This document shows, piece by piece, positions 29,565 through 38,962 of a DNA stretch of 52,993 bases. The translations under genes and the position numbers were made by a program. The notes beneath the pieces were generated by a model. That model was not told the origin of the DNA, made no database searches, and saw nothing but the letters and a program-made list of their open reading frames with translations. This stretch comes from Tissierellia bacterium (lineage in GTDB: Bacteria > Bacillota > Clostridia > Tissierellales > Tissierellaceae): positions 1 to 52,993 of the forward strand of contig JAAYHU010000080.1 of assembly GCA_012735245.1 (NCBI GenBank). The letters are read 5' to 3'. Within the stretch, counting starts at the first letter, position 1. Each line of letters starts with the position of its first letter.

Positions 29565-30369
29565 TCATATCTAAAAATTTTAGAAACCTATTGTTTTCAA
29601 TTACCTTAGAAAAAGATACCTTTTCTGATAGTATATGAAAAATAACTAGCAATATTAGTATAATAAGCTTTCCAGTTATATGGAATGAAGTTACTGCAAA
29701 TACGCCTAAGGTATAGCCAAGAGTATTAGAGCCAACATCTCCCATCATTGCCCTTGCTTTCAAATCTAGATTTATATAGGGAATAAGTATGCCAAAAAAT
29801 GACCATATTATATAGGCATATTTATTGTTTATATTAGCTATCAATAGTATTATGGCAAGAAAGATAAACATCTTTGCAGCCCTTCCAGGTCTTAAATCAA
29901 AGAGATTGATAAAATTCGTAAAGAGGCCGATAACAAATGTATTAATTACAAAATCTACAAAACTAGTGGAAAGGATTGAACTAGTTACTAAAGAGATAAA
30001 AAATCCAAAAATAGCTTTTAATGCTCCAGTTGTAATTTCTCCATGAAATAATGCTTTTATATGGCCTCTCAATCCCTTGATATACTTGCTGCCTATTAAG
30101 TCATCTAAAAGACCCAAAAATCCTATAAAAATAAAGCCTAAAAGGTAGACTAGAAAAAAATTATCATTAAAACCCAATACTATTTCCATAAGTCCTAAGG
30201 TAATAACTTGTACAAAAACGAAAACTAAGCCTACAGATGTAGGTATCATTTCAAGCTTATAATTCTCACAAACTATTTTAGCCTTTAATAGCATATTGAT
30301 AAATCTAGGTATCAGAATATAAGATAGGAACAATGATAAAGCGAAACTTACTAACATACTTATATACAT
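29536..30369 (-). CDS. MraY/WecA-like membrane glycosyl-1-phosphate transferase homologue (divergent)
   Basis: Polytopic; GFLGLLDDLIGSKYIKGLRGH (MraY DD motif), NLFDLRPGRAAKMF, MMGDVGSNTLGYTLG. Confidence 0.75.
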   Translation of the reverse strand: MYISMLVSFALSLFLSYILIPRFINMLLKAKIVCENYKLEMIPTSVGLVFVFVQVITLGLMEIVLGFNDNFFLVYLLGFIFIGFLGLLDDLIGSKYIKGLRGHIKALFHGEITTGALKAIFGFFISLVTSSILSTSFVDFVINTFVIGLFTNFINLFDLRPGRAAKMFIFLAIILLIANINNKYAYIIWSFFGILIPYINLDLKARAMMGDVGSNTLGYTLGVFAVTSFHITGKLIILILLVIFHILSEKVSFSKVIENNRFLKFLDMIGRYENDKL

Positions 30370-30373
30370 AATT

Positions 30374-31060
30374 TCACCTTTTATATCCTCTAATATATAA
30401 CATTATTGATGTCTTTAAGATATCTAAAAATTGCTTTCCCCTATGGATAAAACCCTTTAAATTTCTTCCAGAATACCTGTGTTTCATTGTAACAGGTACT
30501 TCTATAATAGAAAAGCCATTATTTATAGTTTGAACTGTCATGGCAAGTTCTATACCGTACCTATTAGGTATATAATCAATCTTATTTAAGACTTCCTTTC
30601 TATATACCCTTTGGCCAGACAAGGTGGTATCTAGTTCTACTCCAGTAAAATAGTAAACAGATTTTTTTGCAAAACCCTTTACCAATCCAAAACCACCTTT
30701 AACTTCCGCCTTTGGAAACTTGGCAATAGATACATCTCCTTTTCCATTTATTACTGGGTCTATAAGTTTTTCTACTTCCCAACTGGTGTTTCCCAAGTCT
30801 CCATCTACTAAGGCCAAATAATCAAAAGAAATTGATTCTATGGCACTTTTAATAGCATGTCCTTTACCCTGATTGTTTTCTATATCTATTACTGTAACAC
30901 CTAAGGATTTACAGATATCTGAAGTATTATCAGTTGAACCATCATTTACAACAACAATTTCATCTATAGACTCTATTTTTTTTAGTCCTTCTATAGTATC
31001 CTTAATTAAGTCACCTTCGTTATAAACAGGAACTACAGCAACAAGTTTACCTTTTTTCAA
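30374..31060 (-). CDS. Family 2 glycosyltransferase
   Basis: VAVVPVYNEGDLIKDTIEGLK, VVVNDGSTDNTSDIC, LALVDGDLG. Confidence 0.9.
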   Translation of the reverse strand: MKKGKLVAVVPVYNEGDLIKDTIEGLKKIESIDEIVVVNDGSTDNTSDICKSLGVTVIDIENNQGKGHAIKSAIESISFDYLALVDGDLGNTSWEVEKLIDPVINGKGDVSIAKFPKAEVKGGFGLVKGFAKKSVYYFTGVELDTTLSGQRVYRKEVLNKIDYIPNRYGIELAMTVQTINNGFSIIEVPVTMKHRYSGRNLKGFIHRGKQFLDILKTSIMLYIRGYKR

Positions 31061-31073
31061 GATAAAACCTCCA

Positions 31074-31952
31074 TTATTGTTTGTCTTCTAAATTATAATG
31101 GGGTACTATACCCATGGAAGTACTTTTAACTCCATAATTCCCATTTGCACCTTCCATGACCAAAATCATGGCTACCTTGCCCATTATGGTATCTACATTA
31201 TCTACAGTAGAAATTCCAAGGGTTTGATACTTAGGTATATATGAATAATCTACATTTACCTTCTCAACACCTAAAACTGGTATATTATAAGCTTCTGCAA
31301 CTTCTACTATAAGCTTATCTACTTGATTAATCCTTTTTGTTGGTTCTTCCTTACTTCCACCACATAAAATTATGTAATCTATATTTTCATTATAATTTCC
31401 CATTAACTCAATAAAACCTTCCCTCTCCAAGTCTCCTAAAATAAAATTATTGCTCCCTAAGATAATGGATTCAGTTATTATTGATACAAGTTCTTCCACA
31501 GGATTTCTAGGGTTTTGAATCTCAAATTTATTAAGAATTTCATTTATATTTTCCTTATTGACTATATCCTTATTAATAGTTGTAACATTAATTACCCTAG
31601 CTCCTGCCAATTCTAAATCCCTGCCAATACCTGATGTAACATAATCATTATTAGTTTCTATTATTGCTATATTTAAACCATTTAACTTATTTCTAATAAT
31701 ATGTTCATAGGTTAGTTCAATATATCTGTCTTTAATTTCAATTTCATCTTCTAAAAGCCTTTCATTATTTTTTAATTTTTGATTTTCTTGAAGTAATAAT
31801 TCCAGCTGGGTCTCGATCATTTCTGATATATTATCTTTTTGTTCAATAACAAATCTTTGAGTATTCATAGTAAAGCCAATGAAGATTCCTATACCTAAGG
31901 CAGCGAAGATAGCCACAATAGATATTATGTAAAACCTAAAACTAGGTAGCAT
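31074..31952 (-). CDS. SteB/MctB-like protein (commonly annotated copper transporter)
   Basis: Short N-term then single TM (FYIISIVAIFAALGIGIFIGFTMN), coiled coil, extracytoplasmic domain; directly downstream of steA. Confidence 0.78.
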   Translation of the reverse strand: MLPSFRFYIISIVAIFAALGIGIFIGFTMNTQRFVIEQKDNISEMIETQLELLLQENQKLKNNERLLEDEIEIKDRYIELTYEHIIRNKLNGLNIAIIETNNDYVTSGIGRDLELAGARVINVTTINKDIVNKENINEILNKFEIQNPRNPVEELVSIITESIILGSNNFILGDLEREGFIELMGNYNENIDYIILCGGSKEEPTKRINQVDKLIVEVAEAYNIPVLGVEKVNVDYSYIPKYQTLGISTVDNVDTIMGKVAMILVMEGANGNYGVKSTSMGIVPHYNLEDKQ

Positions 31953-31963
31953 GCAAATCCTCC

Positions 31964-33085
31964 TTAAAGATTAAAAAGTAATCTCAATTTAATTTTCAAT
32001 AGGGTTAATAGATATTGGGTTAGAGGATTGATAATAATTAAGATAATAATTGGAATTAAGGCTGCCCCCAAAACAAGCCAGAGATATTTAGTTTTAAAAG
32101 TAGATTTATAGAGTTTATTTACCCCCTTAGCGTCTACTAAGATACCTCCTACTTTTAATCTAACTAAAAAGGTACTTGCCATTCCAGGTCTCCCCTTCTC
32201 CAAAAAATCAATCATATTTGAATGGGTTCCTACAGCTACAATTAAATCAGCATTTTTTTCATATGCTAATAAAAGGGCTATGTCTTCACTGGTACCTGGA
32301 GAAGTGAAGATTTTCGATTTTAATCCCAAGTCCTTTACCCTATCTAAGCCTGGTGCCCTTCCATCAGAATATGCATGGACAATAATCTCCTTTGACCGTA
32401 AAAGACAGTCATCAGATACACTATCCATATCACCAATGATTATATCAGGTGTAAATCCGAATTCTAATAGTGCATCTCCACCTCCGTCTACACCAATTAA
32501 GACAGGTTTTACTTCATCGATATAGGATTTAATAGCCATTAGGTCTTCTTTGTAGTCCTTTCCTCTGACGACAACTAGGACATGTTTTCCTTCAATGTTC
32601 GTTTCAATATCAGGTATTTTAATTTTTCCTGTTACCAAAGACTTTTCTTTTTTGGCATATTCCAATGTATTTTCTATAAACTTATCTAACTCTTTCTCTA
32701 TATTATCATAACCTAATTTTGTTAATTCTTCAATCTTGCCATGGCTGAGAAAATTGCAGTCAGCAATTTTTTCCCCTTGAAAAATTATCTTATTTTCTTC
32801 AATTTCAATTATTTCTCCTTCAACAATTTTATCAAAAAAATTAATATCCTCCACTTCAAAAATGGGAATATTCTCTTCCATTAATACAGCAGGGCCCCTA
32901 TTTGGATATTTCCCACTTATGGTTTTTTCAGTATTTATTACACAAGCAACTTTTTTGTCTGCTAAGGATAGGGCTGCCATTTCATCTAAGTCCCTATGGG
33001 AAATAATGGCAATATCATTTGGATTTAATCTATTAACTAGGTTCTTCGTTTTTTTATCCTTTTTTGCGATTCCTTTTATATACAT
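31964..33085 (-). CDS. steA: Putative cytokinetic ring protein SteA
   Basis: LVVVRGKDYKEDLMAIKSYIDEVKPVLIGVDGGGDALLEFGFTPDIIIGDMDSVSDDCL (thiamin pyrophosphokinase-like fold) plus C-terminal TM; ATG after GGGAGG. Confidence 0.87.
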   Translation of the reverse strand: MYIKGIAKKDKKTKNLVNRLNPNDIAIISHRDLDEMAALSLADKKVACVINTEKTISGKYPNRGPAVLMEENIPIFEVEDINFFDKIVEGEIIEIEENKIIFQGEKIADCNFLSHGKIEELTKLGYDNIEKELDKFIENTLEYAKKEKSLVTGKIKIPDIETNIEGKHVLVVVRGKDYKEDLMAIKSYIDEVKPVLIGVDGGGDALLEFGFTPDIIIGDMDSVSDDCLLRSKEIIVHAYSDGRAPGLDRVKDLGLKSKIFTSPGTSEDIALLLAYEKNADLIVAVGTHSNMIDFLEKGRPGMASTFLVRLKVGGILVDAKGVNKLYKSTFKTKYLWLVLGAALIPIIILIIINPLTQYLLTLLKIKLRLLFNL

Positions 33086-33159
33086 GGTTACCTCCCATAG
33101 CTTATACAAATATTATTGACAATTTTTATTTAATTATATCACAATTAAGAAAAAGAATC

Positions 33160-33183
33160 ACATCCTCCTCAATTGGAGGATGT
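33160..33183 (-). terminator. Intrinsic terminator downstream of spo0A
   Basis: acatcctcc-tcaatt-ggaggatgt; minus strand followed by T-rich ATTCTTTTTCTT. Confidence 0.75.
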
Positions 33184-33185
33184 TT

Positions 33186-33983
33186 CTATAATGCAGTTTC
33201 CTGTTCTAGCCTTAGCTTATCCGCAATTAAGGCAATAAACTCGGAATTTGTAGGTTTTCCTTTAGCATTGTTAACAGTATATCCAAAAAGCTGATTTATA
33301 GTATCTATTCTACCCCTGGTCCAGGCTACTTCTATGGCATGTCTTATTGCCCTTTCTACCCTTGAAGCAGTTGTATTATATTTACTAGCAATAGTTGGAT
33401 AAAGTTCTTTTGTTATAGCACCTAAAAAATCCATATCTTCCACTACCATTGTAATAGCTTCCCTCAAATATAAATAACCTTTTATATGGGCAGGAATGCC
33501 TATTTCATGGATAATCTTAGTAATTTTCGCTTCTAAATTGCTTTCTGTTTGTTGAGCTTTATTTACGGTATAAAGTTCCTCACTATCTTTTATGTTGGAT
33601 GTAAAATCAGTGGCTGAAATTTGCTTTAATCTTTTTATAAAGACTTGGAAATCAAAGGGTTTAACAACATAATACTGAGCGCCAAGTTCTATAGCTCTTT
33701 GAGTTATCTTATCTTGTCCAACTGCTGAAAGGACTATGACCTTGGGAAAATACCCGTCCTCAAATTTATGAAGCCTTTCTAGGACCTCTAAACCGTCAAG
33801 GTGTGGCATTATAATATCAAGAATTAAGACATCTGGTCTTTCTTTTTCAAGTACTTGCAATGCTTCAATCCCATCTTTAGCTATACCCGTAACCTCGAAT
33901 TCCTCATAAGATGATATAAGTCGATTTAAAATCTCACAAAATTCCCTATTATCATCTGCAATAACTATTTTTGTTTTTTTCAT
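33186..33983 (-). CDS. spo0A: Sporulation master regulator Spo0A
   Basis: Receiver [17 protein letters not shown]...[20 protein letters not shown]...VVKPFD; C-term [20 protein letters not shown]...[30 protein letters not shown]. Confidence 0.97.
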   Translation of the reverse strand: MKKTKIVIADDNREFCEILNRLISSYEEFEVTGIAKDGIEALQVLEKERPDVLILDIIMPHLDGLEVLERLHKFEDGYFPKVIVLSAVGQDKITQRAIELGAQYYVVKPFDFQVFIKRLKQISATDFTSNIKDSEELYTVNKAQQTESNLEAKITKIIHEIGIPAHIKGYLYLREAITMVVEDMDFLGAITKELYPTIASKYNTTASRVERAIRHAIEVAWTRGRIDTINQLFGYTVNNAKGKPTNSEFIALIADKLRLEQETAL

Positions 33984-34017
33984 TGATAATCCCCCTGTTT
34001 AGTAAATTTTCTTTTCT

Positions 34018-34038
34018 TATATTTATTCGATAAATATA
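34018..34038. promoter_or_regulatory. Palindrome in spo0A upstream region
   Basis: tatatttat-tcg-ataaatata, about 35 nt upstream of the spo0A start codon. Confidence 0.4.
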
Positions 34039-34078
34039 TAAAAACTCCTTCTTTTTTTATATTTTTTTTATATTTTTT

Positions 34079-34110
34079 AAAATAACCCTAGGATTACCTA
34101 GGGTTATTTT
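34079..34110 (-). terminator. Intrinsic terminator with spoIVB stop codon in its loop
   Basis: aaaataaccctagg-atta-cctagggttatttt, perfect 14-bp stem; SpoIVB stop TAA at 34096..34094. Confidence 0.85.
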
Positions 34111-35377
34111 CATGTTCTAACATCCATTCTATGAATATTCCATATCCTTTAGTAGGATCATTTACAAAAACATGAGTGATAGCTCCAATTAACTTTCCAT
34201 CTTGAATTATAGGACTACCACTCATTCCTTGGACTATACCACCAGTTAATTCCAGTAATTTTTCATCTGTTACCTTAATTACCATACTTTTTTGGTCTGG
34301 TTTAACTTGTGGCTGAACCTTTAATATTTCTACTTCGAATTTTTCGACTTTATCGTCGTTAACAGTAGTGTAAATATAAGCTTTTCCTTCCTTTACTTCT
34401 TCTTTGAAGCCAATTGGTATAGGTTTGTTTTTTATGGTTTCTAAATACTCTTTTCTCAAGGTTCCAAAAATGCCAAAGGAATTATTTAAAGTTATGTCTC
34501 CTGCAATATTATTTGCCTCATAAAATACTCCTCTGATTTCACCGGGTGAGCCTTTTTTTCCCTGTTCTATTTTTGAAATCCTAGCATTCATTATTTTGCC
34601 CTTATCTACAGAAAGTAATTTCCCTGTATCAGAATCTACTATTCCGTGACCTAAGGCTCCAAATTTACCGCTTTCCTTATCTAAATAGGTTAGTGTACCA
34701 ATGCCAGATGTCTTATCCCTAACCCAAACTCCCAATCTATAACTATTATCCTGTATACATTGTACAGGTGTAGCTTCGGTAATAAATTCAGCTTTATTCC
34801 TCTGAACTAAAATTTTTACTTTTTTGTCCTTTACTTCATTGAGAATTTTAACCACATGTTCAGCATCGTTGACTTTAATTCCATCTATTTCTAAAATACT
34901 GTCTCCAACCTTTATGCCTGCATCCCTTGCAGGACTATATCTTTCATTATCTACACCGATTAGGTCAGTAACTGCTACTACCAGTACACCCTTGGTATTT
35001 AATCTTACTCCTATTGCATTTCCTCCAGGAATTAGTTCTGGTCTATCTATTACGTCTACATTATAGTTCTTAATAGGAATAAGCCCTAAAAATTTAATCT
35101 GTATTTCTGCTTTTCCCGTACCAATTCCATTTAAGGAATAGGTTTTTTTAAAGCTAATATTTTCTGTATTATTTGCACTTGCCTCTATTACATCGTCTTT
35201 TTCCTTATCGGTGCTTAAAGAAAAGGGGAAAGTTATATCTAATGACTTATTTTCTCCTTTGACTATTTTTATATTTGATGGATAAAATAAAATTCTATTA
35301 GATTGGATTATGAAGCTTAGTAAGACTATTATTGAGAATAATGCTATAAATTTTTTGCTAAATTTTAATTTTCCCAA
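34094..35377 (-). CDS. spoIVB: SpoIVB peptidase (PDZ + S55)
   Basis: PDZ (DAGIKVGDSILEIDGIKVNDAEHVVKIL), FGALGHGIVDSDTG, TGGIVQGMSGSPIIQDGKLIGAITHVFVNDPTKGYGIFIEWML; TTG start. Confidence 0.95.
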   Translation of the reverse strand: MGKLKFSKKFIALFSIIVLLSFIIQSNRILFYPSNIKIVKGENKSLDITFPFSLSTDKEKDDVIEASANNTENISFKKTYSLNGIGTGKAEIQIKFLGLIPIKNYNVDVIDRPELIPGGNAIGVRLNTKGVLVVAVTDLIGVDNERYSPARDAGIKVGDSILEIDGIKVNDAEHVVKILNEVKDKKVKILVQRNKAEFITEATPVQCIQDNSYRLGVWVRDKTSGIGTLTYLDKESGKFGALGHGIVDSDTGKLLSVDKGKIMNARISKIEQGKKGSPGEIRGVFYEANNIAGDITLNNSFGIFGTLRKEYLETIKNKPIPIGFKEEVKEGKAYIYTTVNDDKVEKFEVEILKVQPQVKPDQKSMVIKVTDEKLLELTGGIVQGMSGSPIIQDGKLIGAITHVFVNDPTKGYGIFIEWMLEHENNPR

Positions 35378-35517
35378 AGATTTATCACTCTCCTAATTTG
35401 CTTTCTTTTATTCACCTCCTATTTGAAATTTCATATATAATTTAGCCTTTTTTGTCTTTAATTATTCTATATAAATATTTTTTTAAATGGGAACTAACCT
35501 CAAATTTTCCATAAAAA

Positions 35518-35546
35518 AAGAGTTTTGAATAATAATCAAAACTCTT
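35518..35546 (-). terminator. Strong intrinsic terminator downstream of recN
   Basis: aagagttttga-ataataa-tcaaaactctt with poly-T on minus strand. Confidence 0.85.
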
Positions 35547-35558
35547 AAATATATACCA

Positions 35559-37253
35559 TTATTTTTTGATTTTTTTTGACATCTCAATCATTTCTGAAGC
35601 ATGTTTTAATGTAGTCTTAGTTAAATTAACTCCTCCCAAAAGTCTGGCCATTTCTTCTATTCTTTCTTCTTCTGAAAGCTTTGTTACCTTTGTTATAGTT
35701 CTATTATCTTTACTTATTTTATTTATTACAAAATGGCTATCTGCCAAAGCTGCAATTTGGGGAAGGTGGGATATACATATTACTTGATGATTTTTTGAAA
35801 TATTGTATATTTTTTCTCCAACTATTTGGGCTGTTCTACCAGATATTCCTGCATCAATCTCATCAAAGATCAGAGTTGGAATTTTATCTAAAACAGCCAA
35901 AATGCTCTTAAAGGCCAACATAATCCTTGACATTTCTCCACCAGAGACAATTTTAGATAAGGATTTTAATCCTTCACCGGGGTTAGTAGATATTAAAAAT
36001 TCAATTTTATCAAAGCCTTGGGGCGTAAAATGTGCACTTCTATTAAAATCTACTTTAAAATCTACATTTGACATATTAAGTTGTGATAGCTCATTCTTAA
36101 CCTTGTCCTCTAAAGCTTCAGCAATTTTCTTTCTTTTTTCAGAAAGCTTTCTACAATTTTCTTCAAGGATTTCTTCCAATTCTTTAATCCTATCTAAGGA
36201 TTTCTCATATTCCTTTTCAAAATTTAACAGCTTGTTTAATCTTTCTTCAGCTTCATCCCTAAATTTAAATATTAAATCAATACTCTTACCATACTTCCTC
36301 TTAAGCTTGTTTACTAGGTCTATTCTTTCATGTAAATAGTTTAACCTTTCCAAATCTATATCAACATTATTAAGATAGTAATTTAATTCCCTGTTTATAT
36401 CTTGTAATTCATAATTTATATCCGATAACCTATTGTAGAATTCCTCTAATTTTTCATCAAATTCTTTCCCATTAGCGATTAAAGCTAAGGCTTTATTTAC
36501 TAAGTTTATGGCTCCTTGAAAATTGTAATCATCGCTATCTAAATGGGACAAGGCTAATTCTATAGATTGGGATATTTTGCTTATATTTGAAAGCTTTCTA
36601 AATTCAGCTTCTATCCTGTGTTCATCTTCTTCTGTTAGATTGGCTTCATCAATTTCCTCTATTTGAAATCTTAATATATCAATTTCCCTACCTCTTTCAC
36701 TACTATCCATAGTCAAGGATTTTATCTTTTTCTTCTCCTCTTGTACTTCATCATAGATTTCCTTAATCTTTGATTTTAATCGATTAAAGTCTTCATCTCC
36801 AAAGGCATCTACCAACAGCTGATGATTACTTATATCCAAAAGGGATTGATGTTCATGTTGGCCAAATATATCTACTAGTTTTGTTGTTATAGATTTTAGC
36901 ATTGTCAGATTCAAAGTTCTTCCATTTACCTTAGAAAGGCTTGGCCCATTTGCAGGTATTTCTTTAGTTATTATCAATAGGTTATCATGATCTATATCTA
37001 TTGCTAGTTCATCTAAAATTGGCTTTAAAGTAGATAGGTCTTCAATATAAAAAACTCCTTCTAGTACAGCCTTGTCACAGCCAGTACGGATAAACTCCTT
37101 GCTTGTCCTAGAGCCAAGGATCATTCCTAGGGCTTCTATTAAAATAGATTTACCAGAACCTGTTTCTCCAGTAATTACATTAAGGCCCTTAGTGAAATTA
37201 ATCTTTATATTATCTATAATAGCAAAATCTTTTATACTTAATTCTACTAACAT
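35559..37253 (-). CDS. recN: DNA repair protein RecN
   Basis: LVELSIKDFAIIDNIKINFTKGLNVITGETGSGKSILIEAL; VSGGEMSRIMLAFKSIL; TLIFDEIDAGISGRTA. Confidence 0.96.
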   Translation of the reverse strand: MLVELSIKDFAIIDNIKINFTKGLNVITGETGSGKSILIEALGMILGSRTSKEFIRTGCDKAVLEGVFYIEDLSTLKPILDELAIDIDHDNLLIITKEIPANGPSLSKVNGRTLNLTMLKSITTKLVDIFGQHEHQSLLDISNHQLLVDAFGDEDFNRLKSKIKEIYDEVQEEKKKIKSLTMDSSERGREIDILRFQIEEIDEANLTEEDEHRIEAEFRKLSNISKISQSIELALSHLDSDDYNFQGAINLVNKALALIANGKEFDEKLEEFYNRLSDINYELQDINRELNYYLNNVDIDLERLNYLHERIDLVNKLKRKYGKSIDLIFKFRDEAEERLNKLLNFEKEYEKSLDRIKELEEILEENCRKLSEKRKKIAEALEDKVKNELSQLNMSNVDFKVDFNRSAHFTPQGFDKIEFLISTNPGEGLKSLSKIVSGGEMSRIMLAFKSILAVLDKIPTLIFDEIDAGISGRTAQIVGEKIYNISKNHQVICISHLPQIAALADSHFVINKISKDNRTITKVTKLSEEERIEEMARLLGGVNLTKTTLKHASEMIEMSKKIKK

Positions 37254-37279
37254 ATAATACCCCCAAGTTAGTATAAAAA

Positions 37280-38077
37280 TTAACTTAGATTGTGATGAGC
37301 CTCGTCTATAATATTTAAGATCTCCTTATTTTCAATTGTTTTCTCACAGTTGTTCCTCAAATAAATTAAAAATTCTATATTTCCAGTAGCTCCTGTAATA
37401 GGCGAATAAGATAGTCCATTGATGCCAAATCCTAAGCCTTTAGAAAATTCAGCTATTGATTCAATTACCTCATAATGAATATTTTTATCTCTTACTATGC
37501 CTTTCTTGCCCACCTTGTCTCTACCTGCTTCAAATTGAGGTTTGATTAATGCAATTACCTCTCCATTTTCTTTTAGTAGGCTTTTTGCCACTGGTAAAAC
37601 CAATCTTAATGAAATAAAGGAAACATCAATAGATATGAAATCAATTTTTTCTCCAATATCATCATAGGTTACATTTCTAATATTAGTTCGTTCCATTACA
37701 ATAACTCGAGGATCATTTCTTAGCCTCCAGTCTAATTGGCCATAGCCTACATCTACTGCAAAGACCTTTGAAACACCATTTTGCAACATACAGTCGGTAA
37801 ATCCTCCAGTTGATGCCCCAATATCCATGGCCACCTTATTAGCTAGATCAATTTTGAACAATTCTATGGCCTTCTCTAATTTTAATCCTCCCCTACTGAC
37901 GTAGGTAATGGGATTTTCTTTTATAATTATTTCTACGTCCTCATCTAATTTTTCACCAGGTTTGTCTATCCTTCTGTTTCCAACAAAAACTGAACCTTCC
38001 ATTATTACCCTTTTAGCCTTTTCCCTAGATTCGACTAAACCCTTTTCAAACAAAATAACATCTGCTCTTTTTTTCAC
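37280..38077 (-). CDS. tlyA: TlyA family RNA methyltransferase
   Basis: S4 domain KKRADVILFEKGLVESREKAKRVIMEG; MDIGASTGGFTDCMLQNGVSKVFAVDVGYGQLDWRLRNDPRV. Confidence 0.95.
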   Translation of the reverse strand: MKKRADVILFEKGLVESREKAKRVIMEGSVFVGNRRIDKPGEKLDEDVEIIIKENPITYVSRGGLKLEKAIELFKIDLANKVAMDIGASTGGFTDCMLQNGVSKVFAVDVGYGQLDWRLRNDPRVIVMERTNIRNVTYDDIGEKIDFISIDVSFISLRLVLPVAKSLLKENGEVIALIKPQFEAGRDKVGKKGIVRDKNIHYEVIESIAEFSKGLGFGINGLSYSPITGATGNIEFLIYLRNNCEKTIENKEILNIIDEAHHNLS

Positions 38078-38091
38078 TACAATCCTCCATT

Positions 38092-38961
38092 TTATATTAT
38101 TCTATCGATTAATTTTTTTGTTAGAATTTCAAAAAACTCTGAATCCCTACTTTTTAATTTTTTCAAACAACTAATTGCATTATAACTGTATTCTTCTACA
38201 GCTTCCTTTCCTTTATTAATATCATAAAAAGACAAAAATGTTAACTTTTTAATATGTGCATCTTGCTCCTCATCTAAGATATCATCCCTAATCTGATAAG
38301 CAAGACCTAAGTTTAAACCAAATTCTCTTATATATTCAATTTCTTCTTCATCTGCTTCTCCAACTATGGCACCAGAAACTAAGGCTGCCTGTATTAAGGC
38401 AGCGGTCTTTGCCTTATACATAAACATTATCTTTTCTTCTGTCACTGTATCATGGCTTAATAAAAGATCCACCACTTGTCCACCTATCATACCATAAATA
38501 CCAGAATACTTACTTATTTCCTTTAAGGCCCTTGTATATTTTTTATAATCATTAATATCCTTAGCATTATTATCAATAAATTCTAAGATTAGCTCAAAAG
38601 ATAGATTTAATAACCCATCACCAGCTAAAATAGCCATGGCATCGCCAAATACCTTGTGATTTGTAGGCTTTCCTCTCCTAAAATCATCATTATCCATTGC
38701 TGGAAGATCATCATGTATTAATGAATATGTATGTATTAATTCAATCCCTATTGCAAAGGGCATTATTTCACTGAGCTGATTATTGAACATCTCATAAGAT
38801 TTTATTGCCATAATAGGTCTTAATCTTTTGCCACCAGTAAACAAACTATATTCAATAGATTCTAAGATCCTTTTTTGAAAACAATCCTTATTCTGGACTA
38901 ACTTCCCTAACTCTATGTCTATTAAAGATTTTACTCTTTCTAGTTCTTCGTTAAAATTCAT
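38092..38961 (-). CDS. ispA: Polyprenyl (farnesyl/geranyl) diphosphate synthase
   Basis: TGGKRLRPIMAI, LIHTYSLIHDDLPAMDNDDFRRGKPTNHK, YQIRDDILD. Confidence 0.95.
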   Translation of the reverse strand: MNFNEELERVKSLIDIELGKLVQNKDCFQKRILESIEYSLFTGGKRLRPIMAIKSYEMFNNQLSEIMPFAIGIELIHTYSLIHDDLPAMDNDDFRRGKPTNHKVFGDAMAILAGDGLLNLSFELILEFIDNNAKDINDYKKYTRALKEISKYSGIYGMIGGQVVDLLLSHDTVTEEKIMFMYKAKTAALIQAALVSGAIVGEADEEEIEYIREFGLNLGLAYQIRDDILDEEQDAHIKKLTFLSFYDINKGKEAVEEYSYNAISCLKKLKSRDSEFFEILTKKLIDRII

Positions 38962-38962
38962 T

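Noticed and set aside
35803-36339. 178-aa plus-strand ORF
   Set aside because: Antisense to recN; Ser/Leu/Phe-rich composition typical of the reverse complement of an AT-rich coding strand
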